Shown: positions 26,392 through 37,277 of the stretch, piece after piece
How the letters are laid out: every line of letters starts with the position of its first letter
Numbering within the stretch: the first letter of the stretch is position 1
From: Deltaproteobacteria bacterium
GTDB taxonomy: Bacteria; Desulfobacterota; Binatia; Binatales; Binataceae
Length of the DNA: 64,000 nt
Direction: 5' to 3'
Assembly (NCBI GenBank): GCA_021831785.1
Contig: JAKBMB010000016.1
Span: forward strand, 186,001 to 250,000
Notes under the pieces: generated by a model
What the model was told of the DNA's origin: nothing
Seen by the model: the letters and a program-made list of their open reading frames with translations, nothing else
The model's database searches: none
Translations under genes and position numbers: made by a program

Positions 26392-27332
26392 CCGCCACCG
26401 AGATACCAGCCTACCAGTTCAGGTTGAAAAACCGCGTAAGCAGCGGCCGCCAAGGAAAGAAAAGGAGCAAACGGGATCTGGGTATGCATCAAGGCGGCGA
26501 AACTCCGACCGGCGTCTTGGTGCACCGCGGCGGGCGACTCCTCCTCGCCGGCTTCGAACCGAGACCCGCAAACGGTTGCCGACGAATACCGCGCTTGCTC
26601 GGCCGCATCACCGCCGCCCGCCAAAGGGCACGCGTCTAATTGACTCCCATCAAGCCACCGCGGCGCAGCTATGGCGACAATAAGTCCACTCAGCGAGCCG
26701 AATAGCGCGCCGAAAAAAATCGTGAACAGCGCGCCCGGCCATCCCAGATAAGCGCCGACCATGCCCAGAAGCTTCACGTCGCCAAGCCCCAGGCCTTCCC
26801 GCCCGCGCGTCCAGCGATATGTCTCGCCCAGTATCCAGAGCAAGCCCGCCCCGGCGAATATTCCCAGAAGCGAGCTCGTCAGACCGACCCCGGACATGAA
26901 AAAGGTCGCGCATAGGATGCCCGCGCCGATTCCCGGCAGCGAGATAGCATCCGGAATAATCCGCCACTCCAGGTCGATCAGACTCACCGCCAACAGCGCG
27001 GCGCAAAGTGAAAAGCGCGCCAGCGCGTCCCCTAGCTCAAAGCGCAAGCTCAGGCTCAAGGCGGCCGCGCCCAGCGCGAGCTCGGACAGCGGATAGCGCA
27101 GCGCAATCGCCCCGCGGCACATCGCGCACCGGCCGCGTAGAAAAACGTACGCCAGAAGCGGCACGTTGACCCAGGCCGCAAGCGCGTGCGCACAGAGCGG
27201 ACAAAACGATCGCGGCTTAATGATGGAAAGCCCGCGCGGCAGCCGGAACGATACCACGCCGACGAAGCTTCCCACGCACGCGCCGAAGACAAAGGCCAGG
27301 CCGGCCAGGACCACTTTCGGCATATCGATCAT
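26388..27332 (-). CDS. pilD: Prepilin peptidase / N-methyltransferase (PilD/GspO family)
   Basis: A 314-residue inner-membrane aspartic protease. The N-terminal domain has GSFVGVVSFRLPRG and two CxxC pairs (CPLC, CAMC) that bind zinc in the methylase domain. The catalytic aspartates are in SLIDLEWRIIPDAIS near residue 122 and GLGLGDVKLLGMVG near residue 187. About eight helices are predicted. Before the last helix there is an unusual loop of about 50 polar residues (from about 228 to 282), where relatives have a short basic turn. It processes type IV pilin or type II secretion pseudopilins. No pilin gene is in the window. Confidence 0.9.
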   Translation of the reverse strand: MIDMPKVVLAGLAFVFGACVGSFVGVVSFRLPRGLSIIKPRSFCPLCAHALAAWVNVPLLAYVFLRGRCAMCRGAIALRYPLSELALGAAALSLSLRFELGDALARFSLCAALLAVSLIDLEWRIIPDAISLPGIGAGILCATFFMSGVGLTSSLLGIFAGAGLLWILGETYRWTRGREGLGLGDVKLLGMVGAYLGWPGALFTIFFGALFGSLSGLIVAIAAPRWLDGSQLDACPLAGGGDAAEQARYSSATVCGSRFEAGEEESPAAVHQDAGRSFAALMHTQIPFAPFLSLAAAAYAVFQPELVGWYLGGG

Positions 27333-27562
27333 GAGCGAACGCTGCGCTAGGGCGCAATGCTTTTCTTAGCAGCTATCCGGCAGGCTGTCGAATGCGTTAG
27401 GCGAAGGCTGCCGGCGTGAAATCGGCGGCACAATGGTTCTCGCACCTCAGGCGCGCAGCGAGTCGGGCGGCCGCAGGCGCCGGGGACCGCGGCGACTGCG
27501 GCACGCTAAAACACGCCTTGGCACGCCGCGGCGTATGGCGCGAGTTTCGTGCGCCCGCGACG

Positions 27563-28435
27563 CTAGCGCTGACAGCGCGGACAATAACAGCTTGAACGCT
27601 GCCCCAGGACGCGGCTTCGGATGAGCGTTGAACAAACGTAGCAACGCTCGCCGGCTCGCGCGTAAACCATCAGCCGCGGGGCAAAGCGGCCCGGTCGGCC
27701 GCGCGCGTCCAGATAATTGCGAAAGCTGGTGCCACCGGCGCCGATCGCCTCGCGCAGCAGGGCGCCGGTCGCGTCGACGATGCGGTTGATCTCGGCGGGT
27801 GTGAGCGCCGCCGCGCGCCGGCCCGGGCGCACGCCCGCGCGAAATAAAGCTTCGGCGGCGTAGATATTGCCAAGGCCGGCGACAACCCGCTGGTCCATCA
27901 GCAGGTTCTTTATCGCCGTGCGTCGATGGCGCGCTTTGGCGGCCAGATAGGCGGCGTTGAAGGCGTCGCTGAGCGCGTCCGGTCCCAGCGCCTTGAGTTC
28001 CTCGGCGGCGCCGAGGTCGGCGCGCGGCAAAAGCTTAATCAGGCCAAAGCGGCGCGGGTCGTTGTAGACCAGCGCGCTTGAGTCGTCGAGCATCAACTTG
28101 ACGTGATCATGGCGTGGGTCAAGCCGCACCGCGCTGTCGAGACGGCCGGCGCTGCGCGGCTCAACACCGTCCCCGCCTTGCGGCTCGCGGCGGTGGGTCA
28201 AGCTGCCGCTCATCCCCAGATGAATCAGCAGCACGTCAGCTCCCAGGTCGAGCAGCAGGTACTTGGCGCGCCGGCGTATCGCGCGGATCGTTCGATCGCG
28301 CAGCGCGGCCGCTAACTGCGGGCGGACCGGGCGGCGCAAACGCGGCTCGCGCACCTCGACCTTGGTGATCACTCGCCCGACCACGCTGCGGGCGAGCAAC
28401 GCGCGCAGCGATTCGACCTCGGGAAGCTCAGGCAT
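27563..28435 (-). CDS. mutM: Formamidopyrimidine-DNA glycosylase
   Basis: A 290-residue Fpg. The N-terminal PELPEVESLRALL carries the catalytic Pro and Glu. Other signatures are LLIHLGMSGSL, HDHVKLMLDDSSALVYNDPRRFG, DQRVVAGLGNIYAAEALFRAG and the C-terminal zinc finger CYVCSTLIRSRVLGQRSSC ending in CPRCQR. It removes oxidised purines such as 8-oxoguanine. The ATG at 28435 lies within the last codons of rsmA (8-base overlap). A Gly/Asp/Arg-rich insert sits between the first two motifs (residues about 80-108). Confidence 0.95.
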   Translation of the reverse strand: MPELPEVESLRALLARSVVGRVITKVEVREPRLRRPVRPQLAAALRDRTIRAIRRRAKYLLLDLGADVLLIHLGMSGSLTHRREPQGGDGVEPRSAGRLDSAVRLDPRHDHVKLMLDDSSALVYNDPRRFGLIKLLPRADLGAAEELKALGPDALSDAFNAAYLAAKARHRRTAIKNLLMDQRVVAGLGNIYAAEALFRAGVRPGRRAAALTPAEINRIVDATGALLREAIGAGGTSFRNYLDARGRPGRFAPRLMVYARAGERCYVCSTLIRSRVLGQRSSCYCPRCQR

Positions 28436-29373
28436 CGGCGCGCAAGCCTTCCGACGGCATCAGGCCGCGCAGCGCGCGCGCCAGCCGCGCAAAATCCTCC
28501 AGCGCGAGCCGCGCCGGCCGCGCCGCGGCGTCGAGCGAGGCCCGCTCGAGCCGCTCCTCGGCCTGGCGTGGGGGAATCTTAAGCGCGCCGCTCAGCGCGT
28601 TGCGAAGCGTCTTGCGCGGGCTTGAAAAACAGGCTCGGATTACCTCGGCCACCGCTTGTGCCTCTAGCTCGTCCATCGGGCGAAGGACGGGCGTCAGCAC
28701 CAACACCTCGGCATCCACCTTCGGTTGGGGATAAAAATTGCCCGCGGGCACTCGAAAATGTTCTCGCACGTCCCAGTCGATCGCGCTGAGCGCGCTCAAC
28801 GCGCCGTATGCGGGCTTTCCCGGCTGGGCGCGGATCCGCTCGGCGACCTCGCGCTGGAACATCAGCACCATGCGCGCGATCAACCCGCGCCAGCGGCCTA
28901 AGCGATGGAGAATCGCGGTGGCGCAATTGAAGGGCAGGTTGCCGACAACTTTAACCGGCGGGCGCTCGATAAGGCTTTCGCGCTCGAGCGCGAGGAAATC
29001 GGCGTGGATCACCGCCACGTCGGCGGCGCCGGCAAAGCGCGATTGCAAAGCGGCGGCCAGGCGCTGGTCGACTTCCACCAAGACCAGCCGGCGCGGCCGG
29101 CCGCGCGCCAGATGCTCGCTCAGGGCGCCACGGCCAGGGCCGATTTCGATCACCTCGTCGTCGGGCCCAAGCGCGGCGCAGGCGACGATCCGAGCGGCGG
29201 TCTGCGGCTGAACCAGGAAATGCTGGCCTCGCGCCCGGCTTGGCCTCGGACCGCCCGGCGCGCGATGAAGCGGAGGGCTCACCGCGTCCGGCGGCGCGGC
29301 ACGAGGCGCAACAGCAGCCCGTCTTGCGCCCGCGCCATGCGGTCTGGGCCGCTTAACCAAGGCGCGTTGGTCA

Positions 29374-29384
<11 letters not shown>
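28428..29384 (-). CDS. rsmA: 16S rRNA dimethyladenosine transferase
   Basis: A 318-residue RsmA/KsgA methyltransferase that dimethylates two adenines near the 3' end of 16S rRNA. The order of motifs is SRARGQHFLVQP (residues about 48-59), the SAM-binding EIGPGRGALSEHLA, HADFLALE, VVGNLPFNCATAIL (NLPFN replaces the common NLPYN) and FYPQPKVDAEVL. The N-terminal 45 residues before GQHFL are an extra Arg/Ala/Pro-rich tail, so the true start may be later. It overlaps tsaD upstream by 11 bases and mutM downstream by 8. Confidence 0.92.
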
Positions 29385-30381
<997 letters not shown>

Positions 30382-30385
30382 CGGC

Positions 30386-31600
30386 TTAGTTCGCCGAAGG
30401 GGCTGAATCCGGCGCCTGCGTCGGATCATCTCTGTCCGTCGCGGGCTCGGGCGGAGCGCCAGCCGGGGCCGGCTGCGCGTTCGTGCCGCCGGCCCCCGCT
30501 CCCTCCTCTTCGGGCGGCGCGGCGGGATCGTCCGGGGCCGCGGAGCCGCTCGGCAGCGCGCCGTTATCCTCAGCCTGCGTAGTGGGTTGGTCGGGGGTTG
30601 CAGTCTCGTTGGACGTCGCGGGCTCGTCGGGCGCTGCGGCGGGATTGCCTGACGGACCGCTCTCCGGCGCCGCCTGGTTCGCGCCGCCGGTCGGCGCGCT
30701 TGGCGCCGCGCGCAGATCGGCGGCGGCCACCCGCGCGTAGCCGACTTGCGCTAGGTAATTGCCCGAAGCGGCGCTAAGCGCGCGCCGGTACGCCTCCTGC
30801 GCTTTGTCGGTATTGCCCGTGAGCTCGTAGGCACAGCCTTCGAAAGCCTGGGTTTCGGCCAGCCATTGCGGATCGTCACTGAAGCCCAGCTCTGCGCGGC
30901 GCAGAAACGTGAGCGCCTGCGTGGCATTGCGCTTTGCCAGGTAAACCCTTCCCAGGTAGAAGTAGGCGTACGGATCGCTGGGATCGATCGAGATAGCTTG
31001 GGAAAGAAGTTGCAGCGCCGAAACCGAGTCGTTGGCATGGATTTGCTCGCGCGCCTGTTCCACGGTGCGCATCGAAGCCGCGCGCGCCGCGGGCAGCGAA
31101 TCGTCGATAAGCGAGTTGAGCGAATGATTGCTCAGGTCAGTGACGTTGTTGAAGTCCGAGATGTCGGAAATCAGCGCGGCGTCGTGGCGCTCCGCCGGTG
31201 CTCGCAAAGCCCCGCTTGCCGGCAGCGCGCCCGAGGCCGGCGCGCCGGCAGCCGCGATTTCGCCCGCGGGCGCCGCTCCTGAAGCGGCGGCGGAAGCTGA
31301 GGGCGCGGTTTCGGCGCCCGGTTGGGTGGCGGCTTGAGCAGTCGCATTGGCTGCGCCGGGCGCGCCGGAGGCGGACGGCGGCGGCGCGACTACGTTTTGC
31401 TCCTCGAATCCCGACGTTGCGGCTTGTTCGGGTCCGCCGGTCTCGGCCGGACCGGCGCTCTCTTCCGCTTGCGCGGGTCCAGCTTGTCCCAGCGGAGCCA
31501 GAGGCGGCAAGGGCTTTACAACCGGCTGCGAGAAGCAGCCGCTTAGCGCCATCAGGACCGGCAACGGCAGGACTTGCGTCACGAATCTGAACGACCGCAT
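30386..31600 (-). CDS. TPR-containing lipoprotein with Ala/Pro-rich tails
   Basis: A 404-residue secreted protein. The N-terminus VLPLPVLMALSGCFSQPVV is a lipoprotein signal with the lipid cysteine at residue 22. A low-complexity Ala/Pro/Gly/Glu region spans about residues 30-150. The middle (about 185-300) holds tetratricopeptide-like repeats, such as PSDPYAYFYLGRVYLAKRN and NTDKAQEAYRRALSAA. The C-terminal 100 residues are again disordered and rich in Ala, Pro, Glu and Thr. TPR lipoproteins usually scaffold outer-membrane or envelope assembly. The specific role here is unknown. It is followed after a four-base gap by the GTG of tsaD. Confidence 0.8.
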   Translation of the reverse strand: MRSFRFVTQVLPLPVLMALSGCFSQPVVKPLPPLAPLGQAGPAQAEESAGPAETGGPEQAATSGFEEQNVVAPPPSASGAPGAANATAQAATQPGAETAPSASAAASGAAPAGEIAAAGAPASGALPASGALRAPAERHDAALISDISDFNNVTDLSNHSLNSLIDDSLPAARAASMRTVEQAREQIHANDSVSALQLLSQAISIDPSDPYAYFYLGRVYLAKRNATQALTFLRRAELGFSDDPQWLAETQAFEGCAYELTGNTDKAQEAYRRALSAASGNYLAQVGYARVAAADLRAAPSAPTGGANQAAPESGPSGNPAAAPDEPATSNETATPDQPTTQAEDNGALPSGSAAPDDPAAPPEEEGAGAGGTNAQPAPAGAPPEPATDRDDPTQAPDSAPSAN

Positions 31601-31939
31601 GGCAGCGTCGAGGACCGGCTTAGCTCGTTTTCCTTATGCTTTAATGTTAGCCCAACCGGCGCGCAGGATTAAAGTTGCGCTCGCCGTAAAGCCTACTCCC
31701 GGTTCGTGGCTCATCCAACCTTCGCCAAAGTCGCCATGAACCCTTGGCTTGCTCGGAGATGATGAAAAATCGAGAGAATTTTCGACTTAGAGCCAGCAGC
31801 CCCGCTATCACGACCTTCTCGCGCCGATAAACCGGAGGAGGGGGATTGGATCCGTCGCGCGCGCCGCTACCCGCGATTGGCGGCATCGGGCGGCCCTTGC
31901 GCGGTGGTTGAGTTCTTAAAGCCGTTGCTTCGCAGAGGA
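31601..31939. other. Intergenic region between PBP1B-like gene and TPR lipoprotein gene
   Basis: About 340 bases with no supported gene. It should carry the terminator of the penicillin-binding protein gene and the promoter for the minus-strand lipoprotein-tsaD-rsmA-mutM run. I do not see a strong hairpin with a T-run. Confidence 0.35.
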
Positions 31940-34330
31940 CTAGAGTCGGCCCCCTGCTGCCGCTGGCCCCAAAGCCGCGCGTGGGTTGGGTGAGGAGGAC
32001 ACCGGCCGGTTGTAATTTAGCAGCGGTCCGGCCGTAGCCGGTGGGCAGGTTTGCGGCGGCTCCATCCCTTTGAGAAATACGCCGGCGATGGCGTAAGCGC
32101 ATCCGGGCCCGGCAAGCCCGCCGGCTACGGGGTCAACCCTGGCGAGTACGATGTCGGGCGGCGGGAGGAAGTCCAACGGCGGCTGAGCGGCGGTCGCGCC
32201 GGACATGAAGGCCGTCCAGATCGGCAGCGCGGCCTGCGCTCCAGTTAAGCCAAGGTCTTCCTTTTTGTCGAAGCCGGCCCACACCACTGCCAGCAGGTTG
32301 GGGGTAAAGCCGGCGAACCAAGCGTCCTTTGAATCGTTCGTGGTGCCGGTCTTTCCCCCGGCCGGACGCCGGAAGCCGGCCTTGCGCGCGCCGGCGCCGG
32401 TGCCGTGGTCGAGCACCTGCTCCAGCATGAATGTCATTTCGTAGGCGAGCGCCGGCGAGAGCACTTGTTCGGCCTTAAGCTCGTGGCCTTCGATCACTTT
32501 GTTGCTTGGGTCGACGACCGCCGTGACAGCGAAAGGCCGCACCTTAAGACCGCCGTTGGCGATAATCGAGTAGGCGCTTGCCACCTGCATCGGCGAGGCC
32601 TCGATTCCGCCGAGAACTACGGAGGGATAAGCCGGAAGGTCGCTAAAGCCCAGTTTGCGCGCCATCGCCAGGACGCGATCGAGGCCCACAGCGTAGGCCA
32701 GGCGTGAGGTCGCCGCGTTGAGCGACTCGGCCAGCGCGAACTCCAGCGTGACCTGTCCGAAGTAGCGGTCCTTGTAGTTATTAGGCGTCCAGCTTTGATC
32801 GTCGAAGCTCCAGGTAAACGGCGCGTCCTCGATGCGCGTGGTAGGAAAGAATCGCTGCGGCCCGCCGGACAAGGTCTCGTTCAAGGCCGCCAGGTAGGTC
32901 ACGGGCTTGAAGACCGAGCCGGGCTGGCGCTTAGACTGGGTGATGCGGTTGAACTGGCTCTCGCGGTAACTGCGGCCGCCAACCATCGCCCGTATCTTGC
33001 CGCTTTGCGGTTCCAGCGCGACAAGGCAGCCCTCAAGCCGGTCGTCGGCCTCTTTGCGGACCAGGCGCGGGTGCTGCTTTTCGAGCTGCTCGAGCCCCAG
33101 CGCGAGGGCTTGTTCGGCGAGCTTTTGCGCGTGAACCTCCAAAGTGGTGAAGATGCGCAGCCCTTCGCCGGTCAGCACCTCGGGCGGGTAGCGCTCGGCC
33201 AGTTCGCGCTTGACGAACTCGATGAAATAGGGCGCGTCACTACCCCCGGCGTAAGCTTCTCTGGGCCGCAGCTTCTCCGCCGCGGCCACGGCGTAAGCGG
33301 CCTCGCCGATATAGCCGTCGTTGAGCATCAGCCTGAGCACCTCGTTGCGCCGCGCGACAGCGGCGTCGGGATGGCGCAGCGGGCTTAGGCGATTGGGCGA
33401 GCTTATCATGCCGGCGAGCGTCGCCATTTCGGCGATTGTAAGGTCGCGCGGCTCCTTGGAAAAGTAAAACTGTGAAGCCTCCCAGAGGCCGTAGATGCCT
33501 TCCTGTCCGCGCTGGCCGAGGTAGATGTCGTTGACGTAGTTCTCCAGAATCTCGTCCTTGCTGAAGCGGCGCTCGGCGATATACGCCATCAGGGCTTCCT
33601 TGACCTTGCGCCGCCAGTCACGCTTGGGGCTCAGGAAAAAGTTCTTCATAAGCTGCTGGGTCAGCGTCGATCCGCCCTGACGCAAACGGTGGGAGGTGAG
33701 GTCAACCCATGCCGCCTTGAGAGTTCGCGCCAAGTCGACGCCGCGGTGGGCGTAAAAGCGATGGTCCTCGGCGGCGAGAATCGCGTCGGTCAACAGCGGC
33801 GGCAGCTCGGACAGCCGCACCAGCCGGCGCTGCTCCCAGGCGCCGCGGTAGATGCCGCCCATCAGCTCGGGCTCCAGTTGAACCGAGTAAACCGCTCGGC
33901 CCAGCCCTAGGTCGCGCATCGATTCGATGGCTCCGTCCGCCCGAAGCCGCAGCTCGACTAGCGCGCCGTCGAAATTATTGAAGGGATAGCTAAAACCGTG
34001 CAGAAAAATGACCAGATCACCGCGCGCGGGGTCATAGCGATATTCGCCGCGCATCCGGGGCGCCCGCGGTCCGACCGGATGATAATTGAGGCGCGCCAGG
34101 CGCTCGAAAAAGCCTAAGTCGCCGAGCCTTTGCCCCGTATAGGCGGTCAAAGTGTCGGAATAGATGCGCGAGGGGATGTTCCAGCGCTTGCCTGAAAAGC
34201 GCTCGACCAGTTGATTCTCGAGCACCCGGTAGTAGCTGAAAAAGAAGTAAAGCGGCACGGGCAGGGCGACCAGCAGCAGCGATATGGCGCTCAGCAGCGC
34301 CAGGCTAAACCAACGTCTGACCGACAACAC
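31940..34330 (-). CDS. Bifunctional penicillin-binding protein, PBP1B type
   Basis: A 796-residue class A PBP. One N-terminal membrane helix (LALLSAISLLLVALPVPLYF) is followed by a UB2H-like segment, then the GT51 glycosyltransferase: AAEDHRFYAHRGVD (catalytic Glu near residue 186), RQGGSTLTQQLMKN and RRKVKEALMAY. The transpeptidase has SVFK in KRQPGSVFKPVTYLAAL (active Ser near 465), SLN in ALAESLNAATS and KTGTTND near residue 655. It polymerises and cross-links peptidoglycan in the periplasm. The UB2H-like region argues for PBP1B rather than PBP1A. The C-terminal 60 residues are Pro/Ala-rich. Confidence 0.92.
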   Translation of the reverse strand: MLSVRRWFSLALLSAISLLLVALPVPLYFFFSYYRVLENQLVERFSGKRWNIPSRIYSDTLTAYTGQRLGDLGFFERLARLNYHPVGPRAPRMRGEYRYDPARGDLVIFLHGFSYPFNNFDGALVELRLRADGAIESMRDLGLGRAVYSVQLEPELMGGIYRGAWEQRRLVRLSELPPLLTDAILAAEDHRFYAHRGVDLARTLKAAWVDLTSHRLRQGGSTLTQQLMKNFFLSPKRDWRRKVKEALMAYIAERRFSKDEILENYVNDIYLGQRGQEGIYGLWEASQFYFSKEPRDLTIAEMATLAGMISSPNRLSPLRHPDAAVARRNEVLRLMLNDGYIGEAAYAVAAAEKLRPREAYAGGSDAPYFIEFVKRELAERYPPEVLTGEGLRIFTTLEVHAQKLAEQALALGLEQLEKQHPRLVRKEADDRLEGCLVALEPQSGKIRAMVGGRSYRESQFNRITQSKRQPGSVFKPVTYLAALNETLSGGPQRFFPTTRIEDAPFTWSFDDQSWTPNNYKDRYFGQVTLEFALAESLNAATSRLAYAVGLDRVLAMARKLGFSDLPAYPSVVLGGIEASPMQVASAYSIIANGGLKVRPFAVTAVVDPSNKVIEGHELKAEQVLSPALAYEMTFMLEQVLDHGTGAGARKAGFRRPAGGKTGTTNDSKDAWFAGFTPNLLAVVWAGFDKKEDLGLTGAQAALPIWTAFMSGATAAQPPLDFLPPPDIVLARVDPVAGGLAGPGCAYAIAGVFLKGMEPPQTCPPATAGPLLNYNRPVSSSPNPRAALGPAAAGGRL

Positions 34331-34380
34331 CGAAAGCAGTCCAGGACGCCCTTACGCTATCGCGCGGTAGAAGTCCGCAC

Positions 34381-34409
34381 CGGCAAAACCTGATGCCTAG
34401 GTTTTGCCG
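34381..34409. terminator. Strong hairpin between PBP1B-like and DUF1844 genes
   Basis: CGGCAAAACCT at 34381-34391 pairs perfectly with AGGTTTTGCCG at 34399-34409 around a seven-base loop. It lies downstream of the minus-strand DUF1844 gene and about 50 bases upstream of the PBP gene start. There is no T-tract, so a Rho-dependent or bidirectional stop, or an mRNA 5' stem, are all possible. Confidence 0.45.
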
Positions 34410-34612
34410 TGGCGAAGATTCTCCGGCGTTCACGTCGAGGCTGACAATTAGCTAGGCGATCTGCTGCAATAGCCCTGGCCCCGCCGGCGCAAAAGGAAGA
34501 TGCCGTACGGCAGTCGATCACCAAGCTTTCTCGACAGTAAGCGTTTTCGCGCCCCTCGCATCACCGTCTGCGCAGCAAGCCGCGGCCGCGAAATAATCCG
34601 TTGGCACGCGGC

Positions 34613-35038
34613 CTACTTGGTTAGCGCGACGTAGCGCATGCGCAGGTCGTACAGAATTGATTCTAGCAGCCGCTCTTCTTCGGGGTTCAAATTGCCAAGG
34701 CTTTTCTGCTGCAACATGCCCATGATGTCGATTAGCTGGGAGGCACCGGCCAAATCGCGGTTTTGCTGGTTGGTCATCGGATCGGGGATTTCCCCCAGAT
34801 GCACCAGGGCCTGGGTCGAGAGGCCGACGATAAACGCGGAAAAACTTACCTCCGAGGGTTCATTCAGAGTCTTGGGTTCGGGCCTAAGCTGCGGCTTGCT
34901 TTGCTCGGCCGCCGACGCTGCGGCGCTTTCCGCTTCTTCCGGTCGATCGCGAAACTCGGGCTTAACCTCGCCCTCGGGAGAAAAACGCCGGCGGTCTTCG
35001 ACCTTAAAGCCCCGGGTCTTATCCTGCTCTTCGCCCAT
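34613..35038 (-). CDS. DUF1844 protein
   Basis: A 141-residue protein. The N-terminal 60 residues are charged and probably disordered (GFKVEDRRRFSPEGEVK). The C-terminal DUF1844 domain reads SFSAFIVGLSTQALVHLGEI, NRDLAGASQLIDIMGMLQQK and NLNPEEERLLESILYDLRMR. This small helical domain is common in deltaproteobacterial and acidobacterial genomes and has no known function. It is 22 bases downstream of htpX on the same strand, so the two are probably cotranscribed. Confidence 0.88.
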   Translation of the reverse strand: MGEEQDKTRGFKVEDRRRFSPEGEVKPEFRDRPEEAESAAASAAEQSKPQLRPEPKTLNEPSEVSFSAFIVGLSTQALVHLGEIPDPMTNQQNRDLAGASQLIDIMGMLQQKSLGNLNPEEERLLESILYDLRMRYVALTK

Positions 35039-35060
35039 ACGATGCCGAGCTTGCCGGCGT

Positions 35061-35915
35061 CTACCGCGCCGCCATGTGTTCCAGACGCCGGATGCGGTCT
35101 TCCAGTGGCGGATGGGTCGAAAACAGCCTCATCAGGCCCTGTCCGCTGAGCGGGTTTACGATAAACAAGTGGGCGGTGGCAGGACCCGCCTCCAGCGGTA
35201 GCCGCTCGTTGGCGACTTCCAGTTTGCGTAGCGCGCTGGCCAGGTAAAGCGGACGTTGCGTAAGACGCGCGCCGGTAGCGTCGGCCTGGTATTCGCGCGT
35301 GCGCGAAATCGCGAGCTGAATCAGCGTTGCCGCCAACGGCGCCAGCAGCGACATTACCAGCAAACCCAGCATGCCGCCGCCCTCGTCGTCTTCGCCACGC
35401 CCTTCAAAACCGCCAAAGATCGCCGCCCATCGCACCCAACTCCCCAGCATCATCACCGCGCCCGCCAGCGTGGCGGCTATGGAGCTCGTCAGAATGTCGC
35501 GATTGAGCACGTGCGAAAGCTCATGTGCCAAGACCCCCTTGAGCTCGTTGCGGTCGCAGATGCTCATGATGCCGCGGGTGACCGCCACCGCGGCGTGATT
35601 GGGATTGCGCCCGGTAGCGAAGGCGTTGGGCGTGTCGTTGTCAATTAGGTAAAGTCGCGGCGTCGGAATTCGGGCCGCACGCGCCAATTCATCGACAATC
35701 TGATGGAGCTCGGGAGCCTGCTCCGGGCTCAACGCTTGCGCCCCATAGGCGCTCAGCACCAGACGATCGGAAAACCAATAGCTGAAAAAGTTCATCCCGG
35801 CGGCCAAGACGAAGGCGAAAAGCACTCCGCGTTCACCGCCCAGGGCGCCGCCGATCAGCATTATCAAGCCCGTCAGCAAACCCAAAAGAAAAGTTGTCCT
35901 GACAAAATTAGTCAT
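35061..35915 (-). CDS. htpX: HtpX-like M48 membrane zinc protease
   Basis: A 284-residue integral membrane protease. Two N-terminal helices ([38 protein letters not shown]) precede the catalytic zinc motif [13 protein letters not shown] near residue 133. The third ligand lies in [17 protein letters not shown]. The end has [16 protein letters not shown], typical of HtpX. It degrades damaged inner-membrane proteins. The length matches the family. Confidence 0.92.
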   Translation of the reverse strand: MTNFVRTTFLLGLLTGLIMLIGGALGGERGVLFAFVLAAGMNFFSYWFSDRLVLSAYGAQALSPEQAPELHQIVDELARAARIPTPRLYLIDNDTPNAFATGRNPNHAAVAVTRGIMSICDRNELKGVLAHELSHVLNRDILTSSIAATLAGAVMMLGSWVRWAAIFGGFEGRGEDDEGGGMLGLLVMSLLAPLAATLIQLAISRTREYQADATGARLTQRPLYLASALRKLEVANERLPLEAGPATAHLFIVNPLSGQGLMRLFSTHPPLEDRIRRLEHMAAR

Positions 35916-36079
35916 AATAAGCGTGTCTGCGTACGGTTGTCTTCAAGAGCCAATGAGGCCTCCGAAAACAAGCATCACAACACCAATTTAATCACAAGCC
36001 GCTGCTCGCCAAGCCCTGCCGCTTCCAAAAACGAGCAACATCTGTCCTCTTCAAACGCTACGTCAGGGCGCCTGTGCAG

Positions 36080-37075
36080 TCAACGCGAAAGCCCGCTCGA
36101 AGGCCTGCGCGCGCCGATGGGCTCGCCGATGATCGCGTTGAGCGCCCCCGCAACCTCCGAGCAATCGAGCTCGGCCAGCGCCGGCTGAACGATGACCGTC
36201 ACCCTCCCGAGCGGAGCCCATCGCGCGGGTTCGGTCGGGCCGAACAGCACCACGCCCGGTACGTCTAAGGCAGCCGCCATATGGGACACGCCCGAGTCGT
36301 TGCCGACAAAGGCCAGCGCGGACGCGAGCAGCGCCGCTGCAACCGGTAGTTCAAGACCTGCGAGCACGACACAGCCGCACGCCTCGAAGACAGCCTTGAG
36401 CGGGTGCTCGGCCGGTCCGAGCAAGATCGCGCATGGAAGGCGCTCGAAAATCGCGCCTGCGAGCGCGGCAAAATTTTCCGCCGCCCAGTTTTTGCTGCGA
36501 CTGCCGCTCCCGGGCATCAGGATGACGAAGCGCCCGCGCTCAAAGCCGACAGCGCCTAGGACCTCGTCGCTCCGCGCAAAGTCCGCGCCTGTGGGCAAGA
36601 TGCGAGCCTGGGTTATAATTGCCCCGGGAGCGGCCGCCAATGGGCTCCCGACTTCGGCGGTTATACCAAGTTCCGCCAGATAGCCGGCGGCGACATGGCC
36701 CGCGTAGGCGGGACGAAAACGATGGAAGCTTGCTGAACCGCCGCAGGCCAGAGCAAGGTGTCGCCGATAGGACGCATTACCGGAGGCGAAAAACGAATAG
36801 ATACGGCTGAACCGGCCAAAGAAGCGGCGCGGCTGCGTCAACTCCTCGTCGGAGTCGGCAAACAGCGAGGTCACTTCGGCGCGGTCGATCGAATGCCCCG
36901 CGGCGAAAACCGAGCGCCCGGCGAAAAAGCGGGCCAGGGTCTGCGCGGCCATCAGATCGAACCGCGTCGCGCGGTCGCGTCGGGCGAGCGCCTCGATCGC
37001 CGGAAGCAGGCAAACTAGGTCTCCCAGCGCGCCGGGAAAAATCACCAGCGCTCGCCGGTCGCCGTTTGTACGCAT
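36080..37075 (-). CDS. Glycosyltransferase family 9 (heptosyltransferase-like)
   Basis: A 331-residue GT-B fold protein. ALVIFPGALGDLVCLLPAIEALARR matches the start of GT9 enzymes, where the PGALGD loop binds acceptor. The C-terminal sugar-nucleotide domain shows FVILMPGSGSRSKNWAAENFA near residue 185 and FVGNDSGVSHMAAALDVPGVVLFG near 255, the donor-binding (S/T)GxxHxA signature. GT9 members add heptose or similar sugars to the LPS core. No other LPS genes adjoin it. The ATG at 37075 is standard. Confidence 0.85.
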   Translation of the reverse strand: MRTNGDRRALVIFPGALGDLVCLLPAIEALARRDRATRFDLMAAQTLARFFAGRSVFAAGHSIDRAEVTSLFADSDEELTQPRRFFGRFSRIYSFFASGNASYRRHLALACGGSASFHRFRPAYAGHVAAGYLAELGITAEVGSPLAAAPGAIITQARILPTGADFARSDEVLGAVGFERGRFVILMPGSGSRSKNWAAENFAALAGAIFERLPCAILLGPAEHPLKAVFEACGCVVLAGLELPVAAALLASALAFVGNDSGVSHMAAALDVPGVVLFGPTEPARWAPLGRVTVIVQPALAELDCSEVAGALNAIIGEPIGARRPSSGLSR

Positions 37076-37116
37076 GAGTGCTCGCCCCGTGCGCGACCAG
37101 CGGCCGCCTCAGCGCA

Positions 37117-37226
37117 GGTGAATTTCTTGGCAAGCTGCCGCATGTCGCCGCAGGCTGCGCCCGATATGTCTCTAGTGGGGCGGGCCGCCGTGCCCGCCCC
37201 ACTACTCAAAAATTCACAAACCCTCG
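37117..37226. repeat. MITE-like palindromic element, copy 1
   Basis: The element begins GGTGAATTTCTTGGCAAGC and ends near CAAAAATTCACAAACC, so its ends are short inverted repeats (GTGAATTT against AAATTCAC). Inside is a perfect 13-base palindrome, TAGTGGGGCGGGC at 37173-37185 against GCCCGCCCCACTA at 37192-37204. Related sequence recurs at 47953-48378. It lies between the GT9 and HAD genes, both leftward. Confidence 0.7.
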
Positions 37227-37277
37227 GCGCAGGCTTCGCGCGCGCGGCGCAAATCGCCGCGGCAAACCAACTTCGGG

